This document shows positions 1-5,530 of a DNA stretch of 5,530 bases, piece after piece. The notes beneath the pieces are model-generated. The model worked only from the letters and a program-made list of their open reading frames with translations. It was not told the origin of the DNA and did not search any database. The position numbers and the translations under genes are program-made. Source of the DNA: CAZEUZ01 sp964515805 (GTDB taxonomy: Bacteria; Pseudomonadota; Gammaproteobacteria; Pseudomonadales; Cellvibrionaceae); the NCBI GenBank assembly GCA_964515805.1, contig CAZEUZ010000110.1:1-5530 (forward strand), written 5' to 3'. Every line of letters begins with the position of its first letter. Positions within the stretch are counted from its first letter, which is position 1.

Positions 1-1553
1 CCATGCCCCAGAAATAGTCGCCCCCTGTCTTGTAAGTTGTAGAGTGCATAAGACAATGTTTTTCCATTAACCATGGATATCAACACACCATTTTGGCGCC
101 CTGCCATTTCCCCTGATGCTGCTTCGCCGTAGTGGTCGAAAACGCTAGTCATAATACCGGAGCCGGAAGTCATTGTCAGAAAGTGGCCACGAAAACCGAT
201 TAAACCTCTTGAAGGCGCTGTGAATGTTAATCTAGCGCGGCCTTTATTATCGGATTGCATGTCAGTCATGATAGCCTTACGCAGCCCCAAAGCTTCAATA
301 ATTGCACCTTGGTGTTGTTCTTCTACATCGATCACGAGTTGTTCAAAAGGCTCCTGAATAACACCATCAATTTCTTTTTGAATGACTTCGGGGCGCGACA
401 CGCCCAATTCAAATCCTTCTCTGCGCATATTTTCAATTAATACCGACAGATGCAATTCGCCTCGGCCGGAAACGATGAATTTATCTGCTGTATCTCCCGA
501 TTGTACTCTCAGGGCTACATTATGAATCAATTCCTGTTCCAACCGTTCTTTGATATTGCGCGAAGTAACAAATTTACCTTCCAGACCGGCAAAAGGTGAA
601 TCATTGACCTGAAAAGTCATACTGACAGTGGGCTCATCTACAGATAAAGCAGGCAGTGGTTCAATATGTTGAGGGTCACATAAAGTATCTGAGATACTCA
701 ACCCGTCGATACCTGTAATACAAACAATATCGCCAGCACTAGCCTTGCTGGTTTCCACTCGCTCTAAACCCCGGTAACCCATTACCTTCAAAACCTTGGC
801 TTTGCGTAGTTTACCTCGGTGATCAACAATGGCCACTGGTTGATTTGGCGCCAAACTGCCGCGGGTAATCCTGCCGATGCCAATAACACCGACATAACTA
901 TTGTAGTCCAGTGCCGAGATTTGCATTTGCAAAGGAGCGGATGAGTCGACGCTTGGCGGTGGTACTTGTTTGGTAATCATTGTTAGCAAGGGTGTCATAT
1001 CCTCTGCTAATGTATCCTCATCTTCCCCCGCTATACCGTTGAGTGCAGAGGCATAGATAACCGGAAAATCCAGCTGTTCATCAGTAGCGCCGAGCTGATC
1101 AAACAGATCGAATACCTGATCCATCACCCAATGAGGGCGTGCACCGGCACGATCAATCTTGTTGATGACAACAATCGGATTCAAACCCTGTTCAAATGCC
1201 TTAGTGGTAACAAAACGCGTTTGCGGCATCGGTCCGTCCACAGCATCAACTAGCAGTAGTACTGAATCGACCATCGACAATACCCTTTCTACCTCACCGC
1301 CAAAATCGGCATGACCGGGGGTGTCGACAATATTGATGCGATAGCCATTCCACTCAATAGCGGTATTTTTGGCCAAGATGGTGATACCGCGTTCTTTTTC
1401 TTGATCGTTGGAATCCATGATCCGCTCGGTATCTCGATCCTTGCGATCAAGTGTACCCGACTGGCTGAGCAGTTTATCGACGAGCGTCGTTTTACCATGG
1501 TCTACATGGGCAATGATGGCTATGTTTCTTAACTTACTGATATCAGAGGACAT
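1..1553 (-). CDS. typA: Ribosome-associated translational GTPase TypA/BipA, C-terminus cut by window edge
   Basis: TypA/BipA is an EF-G-like GTPase that binds the 70S ribosome and helps ribosome assembly and adaptation to stress, including cold. The reading frame runs unbroken from the ATG at 1553 to the window edge, giving 517 complete codons. E. coli BipA is about 607 residues, so roughly 90 C-terminal residues, including the family-specific C-terminal domain end, lie outside. Visible G motifs are G1 AHVDHGKT (15-22), G2 RGIT (55-58), G3 DTPGH (77-81), G4 NKID (131-134) and G5 SAL (169-171). Further on come the EF-G-like stretches [36 protein letters not shown] and GRQNGVLIS typical of TypA rather than EF-G or LepA. 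The start fits the family, whose N-terminus begins a few residues before [16 protein letters not shown]. No clear Shine-Dalgarno precedes it. The gene probably has its own promoter and has no obvious functional tie to the upstream sulfate genes. Confidence 0.97.
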   Translation of the reverse strand, partial: MSSDISKLRNIAIIAHVDHGKTTLVDKLLSQSGTLDRKDRDTERIMDSNDQEKERGITILAKNTAIEWNGYRINIVDTPGHADFGGEVERVLSMVDSVLLLVDAVDGPMPQTRFVTTKAFEQGLNPIVVINKIDRAGARPHWVMDQVFDLFDQLGATDEQLDFPVIYASALNGIAGEDEDTLAEDMTPLLTMITKQVPPPSVDSSAPLQMQISALDYNSYVGVIGIGRITRGSLAPNQPVAIVDHRGKLRKAKVLKVMGYRGLERVETSKASAGDIVCITGIDGLSISDTLCDPQHIEPLPALSVDEPTVSMTFQVNDSPFAGLEGKFVTSRNIKERLEQELIHNVALRVQSGDTADKFIVSGRGELHLSVLIENMRREGFELGVSRPEVIQKEIDGVIQEPFEQLVIDVEEQHQGAIIEALGLRKAIMTDMQSDNKGRARLTFTAPSRGLIGFRGHFLTMTSGSGIMTSVFDHYGEAASGEMAGRQNGVLISMVNGKTLSYALYNLQDRGRLFLGH

Positions 1554-1672
1554 TAAAATGAATTCGATTTACGTATAACTTATCTAGTTTAATCAATCTT
1601 GGTCTGTGACCCAAAACGTTAGGCGGCGATTATAAATGGATCATTACTAAATCCCTAAGATTATTTTTTGGA
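1554..1672 (-). other. Intergenic region between the permease and typA, including the typA leader
   Basis: This 119-nt gap is AT-rich and contains the candidate typA promoter. The 15-20 bases directly before the typA ATG read as A/T-rich sequence with no GGAG or AGGA element, so initiation may not rely on a classical Shine-Dalgarno. A small imperfect hairpin (TTGGGTC, loop ACA, GACCAA, one bulged G) sits at 1614-1599, inside the predicted leader. It has no following T run and is not a terminator. No intrinsic terminator for the permease transcript was found. Confidence 0.6.
1629..1657 (-). promoter_or_regulatory. typA: Candidate sigma70-type promoter for typA
   Basis: Read on the minus strand, a perfect TATAAT lies at 1634-1629. 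Seventeen bases upstream, at 1657-1652, is TAGGGA, which matches TTGACA at only three of six positions. There is no TGn extended -10. If used, transcription would begin near 1622 and leave a leader of about 70 nt before the typA ATG. The location, in the only sizeable gap in the window and just behind the permease stop, supports a real promoter. The poor -35 makes activator dependence or a chance match possible. The call is by motif alone. Confidence 0.42.
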
Positions 1673-3439
1673 CTAAAAAAACCATATCTGGGGAATAAGC
1701 CATAGACTCAGTATGGCTACCAGTATGCTCAGTGGCAAACCGAGCTTTATATAATCAAGATAACGGTACTGACCTGGTCCGTATACCATTAAATTTGTCT
1801 GGTAGCCCAGGGGTGTAATAAAACTTGCCGACGCAGCTATCATTATGGCGAATGCAAATGGGAGGATGCTCACCTCCAACCGGTCGGCAAAAGTCTGTGC
1901 TATCGGAAACATTAAAATAGCAGCGGCATTATTTGTTATTACTTCAGTAAACAGCACTGTCAAAACGTAAATTATAATTAATGCTGTATAGGGATTGGTC
2001 AAACTGTTCGGTAACAATGTATTAGCTAACAAAGTTGCTGCCCCTGAATCAGACAAGGCTGCTCCTAAACCAAAGGCACCGGCGATTACTACTAGCACTT
2101 GTAGATCAATTTGTCTTCGGCTTTTGGCCGCACTGACGCAACCTGTAAGCAACATGGCTCCTGCCGCCAACATGGCGCTTTCAAGAATAGTCGTCCAGCC
2201 TAAAACAGTAGAAGTGATCATTGCCAACATAATCAACAACGCTCTAGGGGCTTTGTGAAAGTCAGGAGGAGCTGATTCATTCAAAGTGCTAACGAGCAGG
2301 AAATCTTTTCGAAACTTATAATTTTCTACAAATTCGTCGGCAGCTTCCAAAAGTAACGTATCACCTACCTTAAATACTAAATCACCCACCTTGCCTGGAA
2401 GGCGCTCAATGCCTCGAGAGACCGAGATAATGACTGCATTGTAGCGTGTACGGAATTTGCTCTCTTTTACGCTCTGGCCTATTCCGGGGAACTCTGGCCC
2501 CAATACAACTTCAACGAAACGGCGTTTTTGATTTTCAACACTGAGCTTAGACAGATCGTGACTTGCCGGATGGATACCGCGAATACTGCGCAACTCGGTG
2601 GCCAACTCTGGAGCACCAATAAATACAAGCAAATCACCTGCTTCTAAAAGCCACTGTGGCGAAACCGCTGAAAAGAGCTTGCCATCACGTTCAATTTCAA
2701 TCAAATAGCCACTATTTAAATTACGCAACCCCGCCTGTTCAATGGTTTTACCCACAGTTGAACCGCTAGTGCTGACTTCAAATTGAACACTGTACTGCCG
2801 CAATTCACTCATTTGTTCTTGTGTGCTTAACCGATTCGGTAAAAGTTTATCACCGAAAAAGGAAAGATAGGCGGCACCGATTATGACTAAAGGCACCCCA
2901 ACGTAAGCAATTTCAAAGAAATTTAAACTAATTTGAAATGTGTCTTGTAACAATCCGTAAACGATTAAATTAGTACTTGTACCAATTATTGTGCATGTTC
3001 CACCAATAATTGCTGCATAGCTCAGAGGCAGCAAAAGCTTGGATGGTGCAATGTTTAAACGAGTGCTCCACTCTTGCACAGCTGGAATAAATATTGCCAC
3101 TACGGCGGTGTTATTAATGAAAGCGCTAAGTGCAGCTGTTGGGAATAACAAACGAATCTGGGCAACTGCGACCGACTTGGGGTTACCCAATAACAGATTA
3201 GCTACCCACTGTACTGCACCGGTTTCGATAAGAGCAGCTGCAATTATGTAGAGTACAGCAATGGTAATTACGCCAGTGTTTGAAAAGCCGGAAAATGCAC
3301 GTGCTGGCTCCACGACACCGAACATTAAAAGTACGGTGACTGCAGCCATGAGAATTAAATCGGCTGAGATTCTATTAGTTACTAAACCAATTATGACAAA
3401 GGCAAGAACTGCTAGTGTGAGCGCAATGTCAGGCGTCAT
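1673..3439 (-). CDS. SLC13/DASS-family permease with two RCK_C (TrkA_C) domains, probable sulfate transporter
   Basis: This is an inner-membrane ion-coupled anion permease of 588 residues. The N-terminal membrane half has about six hydrophobic segments (roughly 4-20, 27-44, 55-78, 96-121, 135-163, 175-196), and the C-terminal half has several more between about 398 and 586. Between them lies a soluble insert (about 200-395) with two RCK_C/TrkA_C-like domains, near 216-288 and 306-384. The paired transport motifs of the family are visible: INNTAVVAIFIP (108-119) with GTSTNLIVYG (153-162), and TNNAAAILMFP (502-512) with ITPLGYQTNLMVYGPG (541-556), the usual two-fold internal repeat. The same layout occurs in algal SAC1-like sulfate transporters and in bacterial proteins such as E. 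coli YfbS. It follows cysQ by 55 nt in the sulfate-activation block, so sulfate is the most plausible substrate; that is inference, and other oxyanions or dicarboxylates cannot be excluded by sequence. The ATG has no evident Shine-Dalgarno, but the next hydrophobic segment starts right after it, as expected. Confidence 0.9.
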   Translation of the reverse strand: MTPDIALTLAVLAFVIIGLVTNRISADLILMAAVTVLLMFGVVEPARAFSGFSNTGVITIAVLYIIAAALIETGAVQWVANLLLGNPKSVAVAQIRLLFPTAALSAFINNTAVVAIFIPAVQEWSTRLNIAPSKLLLPLSYAAIIGGTCTIIGTSTNLIVYGLLQDTFQISLNFFEIAYVGVPLVIIGAAYLSFFGDKLLPNRLSTQEQMSELRQYSVQFEVSTSGSTVGKTIEQAGLRNLNSGYLIEIERDGKLFSAVSPQWLLEAGDLLVFIGAPELATELRSIRGIHPASHDLSKLSVENQKRRFVEVVLGPEFPGIGQSVKESKFRTRYNAVIISVSRGIERLPGKVGDLVFKVGDTLLLEAADEFVENYKFRKDFLLVSTLNESAPPDFHKAPRALLIMLAMITSTVLGWTTILESAMLAAGAMLLTGCVSAAKSRRQIDLQVLVVIAGAFGLGAALSDSGAATLLANTLLPNSLTNPYTALIIIYVLTVLFTEVITNNAAAILMFPIAQTFADRLEVSILPFAFAIMIAASASFITPLGYQTNLMVYGPGQYRYLDYIKLGLPLSILVAILSLWLIPQIWFF

Positions 3440-3494
3440 AATTGAAAGAAAATAGGATTCTAGGGCCTTCGATGCATCATCAGTTATTAGCTTT

Positions 3495-4277
3495 TCAGTT
3501 ATCTAGCCAAACTTCTGATTCTTCTGCACACACTACAAAGTAGGGATTAAGCAGATTTTCTTTAGTATTATAACGCAGAGGTTGCTTGGTTTCCCAGTTC
3601 AGTACCTTACCCCCTGCTGCTTCTACCACTGCTTGAGCGGCGGCTGTATCCCACTCGGAAGTCGGTATTAAACGAGGGTAGAGATCGGCGCTTCCGTCAG
3701 CCACCATACATAATTTTAACGAACTTCCCATCGAAACCAAATCAGCATTACCAAATTTCGCGATGAAGGAGTCAAAGTCCTCGCTGGAATGAGAACGGCT
3801 ACCAATTATACGCCATTTTTTGTCTTTGCTTGGCAATCTGGCTGGTGAAATAGAAAAAGCCTTATCGTTGCCGATTTTTTTGAAAGCGCCGGCCTCCTTT
3901 GAACCATAATATAGTAACGATTTATCAGGTGCATAAACGACACCAAGTGTTGGCACTCCATCTTCTACATAGGCAACATTAACAGTAAATTCGCCATTGC
4001 GTTTAATGAATTCTTTGGTTCCATCCAGTGGGTCAACCAGCCAATACTTTACCCATTTTTTGCGTTCACTCCACGGAATGTCAGCATCTTCTTCAGATAA
4101 AACAGGGCCACATTCCAAAGCGACCAGTTTTTCTGTCAATATTTCATGCGCCAGACGATCAGCTCTAGTCAGCGGCGAATCATCATCTTTGGTTTCGATA
4201 GCAAAGTCATCAGAATTATAGACTTCTAGTATCTTCTCACCCGCTATATGAACTGCTTGTAAAACAGCTTTTAACAT
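3495..4277 (-). CDS. cysQ: 3'(2'),5'-bisphosphate nucleotidase CysQ
   Basis: CysQ hydrolyses the 3'-phosphate of PAP to give AMP, and can act on PAPS. It thereby clears the by-product of PAPS reduction or sulfotransfer and limits PAPS build-up. The 260-residue protein is close to the family's usual length (about 246 in E. coli). It has the inositol-monophosphatase-fold Mg2+ signature: KDDDSPLTRAD (30-40), SEED (61-64), DPLDGTKEF (82-90) and SEWDTAAAQAVVEAAGG (207-223). The expected metal ligands are E62/E63, D82, D85 and D210. GSRSH (159-163) and LKLCMVADGSADLYPR (187-202) are further family stretches. The start is supported by alignment of MLKAVLQAVHIAGEKILEVY with the recalled E. coli N-terminus and by an AAGG element 9 nt upstream. 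It lies 29 nt after the cysNC stop, implying co-transcription. PAP/PAPS specificity over inositol phosphate follows from sequence type and the cys context. Confidence 0.96.
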   Translation of the reverse strand: MLKAVLQAVHIAGEKILEVYNSDDFAIETKDDDSPLTRADRLAHEILTEKLVALECGPVLSEEDADIPWSERKKWVKYWLVDPLDGTKEFIKRNGEFTVNVAYVEDGVPTLGVVYAPDKSLLYYGSKEAGAFKKIGNDKAFSISPARLPSKDKKWRIIGSRSHSSEDFDSFIAKFGNADLVSMGSSLKLCMVADGSADLYPRLIPTSEWDTAAAQAVVEAAGGKVLNWETKQPLRYNTKENLLNPYFVVCAEESEVWLDN

Positions 4278-4286
4278 AATGTTTAA

Positions 4287-4293
4287 CCTTTTC
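4287..4293 (-). promoter_or_regulatory. cysQ: Ribosome binding site of cysQ
   Basis: GAAAAGG on the minus strand ends 9 nt before the cysQ ATG and supplies an AAGG core. It supports that start codon. It is the only start in the window's three complete or 5'-complete genes with a recognisable Shine-Dalgarno. Confidence 0.5.
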
Positions 4294-4306
4294 TGAAACC
4301 CTTATA

Positions 4307-5530
4307 TTAGGATATGACACCATAACTGCGTAACTTACGGATTAATAAATTAGCCACTGCTTCTATATTCATACCATCAGTATCGACTGTTATTTCAGGA
4401 TTTTCAGGTTCCTCGTAGGGTGAGTCAATCCCTGTAAAATCTCGAATTAGACCCGCTCTCGCTTTTTTGTAAAGACCTTTAGGATCACGCTGTTCACAGA
4501 CGGAAATCGGTGCTTTAACGTACACTTCAATAAATTCACCTGGTTCAACCATCTGGCGGACCATGCTGCGTTCGCGCCTGAAAGGTGAAATAAATGAAGT
4601 CAAGACCACATGCCCAGCATCTACCATTAGCCTCGCAACCTCTCCCACTCGACGGATATTTTCAGCGCGATCACGATCACTGAATCCTAAATCACCACAT
4701 AAACCGTGCCGTACATTATCTCCATCCAAGAGATAAGTATTGTAACCCATGGCGAATAGAGCTTTTTCCAGTGCGTTTGCTGAAGTAGATTTACCTGAAC
4801 CGGATAGACCGGTGAACCAAACCACACAGGGTTTCTGGTTATAACGATTAGCTCTGGTCTCTTTTGTCACATCCATGTGATGCCAAACAATATTCTCACC
4901 GGCAAGTGATTTGACGACCATGCCGGCGCCGACAGTAATATTGCTTAAGCGATCAATGAAAATCAAATTACCGGTATGACGCGATTGTTTGTAAGCATCG
5001 ACTATAACTGGCTCTGTGAACTCTAACTTGCAACGAGCAATACCATTAAGTCTCAGCTCCTTAACCTTAGTTTGATCCAGCGTATTTACATCCACTTGAT
5101 ATTGGATTTCCGACACTGAACCCGTTACTTCCGCAGTGCCTACTTTAACAAAGTAATTTTTTCCTATTTGTAGTGGGTTTTCATTCATCCATACCACGTC
5201 AATTAACACAATATTTGAAGGCTCGATATCATCATCTTCCGCTACCAGCATATCCCCGCGACTAATATCTATTTCATCATTCAGGGTGATCGTGACAGCA
5301 TCACCTCGGTAAGCCTTAGGTTGCTCGCCTTCAAAGCAAATAATGTCTCTGATCGTCGATGATTTCCCGGAGGGTAACGCCTTGATCGGCTGGCCAGTGG
5401 AGAATTCTCCACTGGCAACAGTACCGCAAAAACCACGGAAATCGAGGTTGGGCCTGTTAACGTATTGTACCGGGAAACGACATTTCGAAGAGATAAAAGA
5501 GTCTTCGATTTCTACATCTTCTAGCATCTC
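4307..5530 (-). CDS. cysNC: Bifunctional CysNC: sulfate adenylyltransferase large subunit (C-terminal part) fused to APS kinase; N-terminus cut by window edge
   Basis: CysN, with CysD, forms APS from ATP and sulfate driven by GTP hydrolysis. CysC then phosphorylates APS to PAPS. The frame is open to the right edge (407 codons plus TAA), so the ATG at 5527 is internal. The visible protein begins at EMLEDVEI, which matches the end of the CysN GTPase domain. The GTP-binding motifs, about 235-240 residues, are therefore outside. Counting the first visible codon as 1, residues 1 to about 211 are the CysN beta-barrel domains II and III, with [27 protein letters not shown] [18 protein letters not shown] and [16 protein letters not shown]. 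CysC starts near 212 (nt 4897) with Walker [10 protein letters not shown] (241-249), DGDNVRHGL (269-277), FISPFR (313-318, with the conserved Ser 315), [10 protein letters not shown] (349-358) and FTGIDSPYE (365-373). All key kinase motifs are intact. It is the first visible gene of the likely cysNC-cysQ-permease operon; cysD is expected upstream. Confidence 0.97.
   Translation of the reverse strand, partial: EMLEDVEIEDSFISSKCRFPVQYVNRPNLDFRGFCGTVASGEFSTGQPIKALPSGKSSTIRDIICFEGEQPKAYRGDAVTITLNDEIDISRGDMLVAEDDDIEPSNIVLIDVVWMNENPLQIGKNYFVKVGTAEVTGSVSEIQYQVDVNTLDQTKVKELRLNGIARCKLEFTEPVIVDAYKQSRHTGNLIFIDRLSNITVGAGMVVKSLAGENIVWHHMDVTKETRANRYNQKPCVVWFTGLSGSGKSTSANALEKALFAMGYNTYLLDGDNVRHGLCGDLGFSDRDRAENIRRVGEVARLMVDAGHVVLTSFISPFRRERSMVRQMVEPGEFIEVYVKAPISVCEQRDPKGLYKKARAGLIRDFTGIDSPYEEPENPEITVDTDGMNIEAVANLLIRKLRSYGVIS

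Noticed and set aside
255..440. Plus-strand open frame of 61 codons opposite typA
   Set aside because: It lies fully inside the well-supported typA coding region on the other strand, has no recognisable domain or ribosome binding site, and reads as antisense shadow.
1289..1532. Overlapping short open frames on both strands within typA
   Set aside because: They overlap the GTPase motif region of typA, whose frame is unambiguous.
1650..1666. AATC...GATT inverted repeat after the permease stop as a terminator
   Set aside because: The stem is four base pairs with no downstream T tract, and it coincides with the weak -35 region.
1995..3455. Several plus-strand open frames (64-87 codons) opposite the permease
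   Set aside because: All overlap a clear 588-residue membrane protein on the minus strand, have biased compositions expected of antisense to hydrophobic codons, and show no family motif.
3997..4221. Plus-strand open frame of 74 codons opposite cysQ
   Set aside because: It is antisense to the conserved metal-binding region of cysQ and has no independent support.
4300..4312. Imperfect inverted repeat CCCTTATATTAGG at the cysNC stop as a terminator
   Set aside because: Only about three base pairs close it, it is AT-rich and has no T run on the minus strand; cysQ begins 29 nt after the stop, arguing for read-through.
5525..5527. ATG at the right edge as the start of a shorter CysN-like gene
   Set aside because: The preceding codon is open and the residues align with the interior of CysN (the LLExLExVEI segment), so the gene simply continues beyond the window.

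Overview
This window is a run of four protein-coding genes, all on the minus strand, so they are transcribed from high to low coordinates. In transcription order they are cysNC (5' part missing, enters from the right edge), cysQ, an SLC13/DASS-type permease with two RCK_C (TrkA_C) domains, and typA/bipA (3' end cut by the left edge). The protein sequences look most like those of a gammaproteobacterium. This rests on recalled similarity of the CysN, CysC, CysQ and TypA segments to the E. coli proteins, and on moderate base composition (somewhat AT-leaning by eye). No species can be named from this.

The right three quarters (about 1673-5530) form a sulfate-assimilation block. CysN (with CysD, not in the window) makes APS from sulfate and ATP. 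The fused CysC domain phosphorylates APS to PAPS. CysQ removes the 3'-phosphate of PAP, the by-product of PAPS use. The permease is placed to bring in the substrate, most plausibly sulfate, although its specificity is inferred from context only. The gaps are short (29 nt between cysNC and cysQ, 55 nt between cysQ and the permease) and contain no convincing terminator, so one polycistronic transcript is likely. Its promoter lies outside the window.

The left part (1-1553) is the translational GTPase typA/bipA, separated from the permease by 119 nt. That gap holds a perfect TATAAT on the minus strand with only a weak -35, suggesting typA has its own promoter. No terminator is seen ahead of it, so read-through from the sulfate genes remains possible.

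I found no RNA genes, mobile elements, CRISPR arrays or long repeats, and no stretch over 300 nt without a gene. The window is ordinary in content. The points worth a second look are the seamless CysN-CysC joint, the context-implied sulfate permease, and the typA leader, which has no visible Shine-Dalgarno. I do not see evidence of a previously undescribed system.
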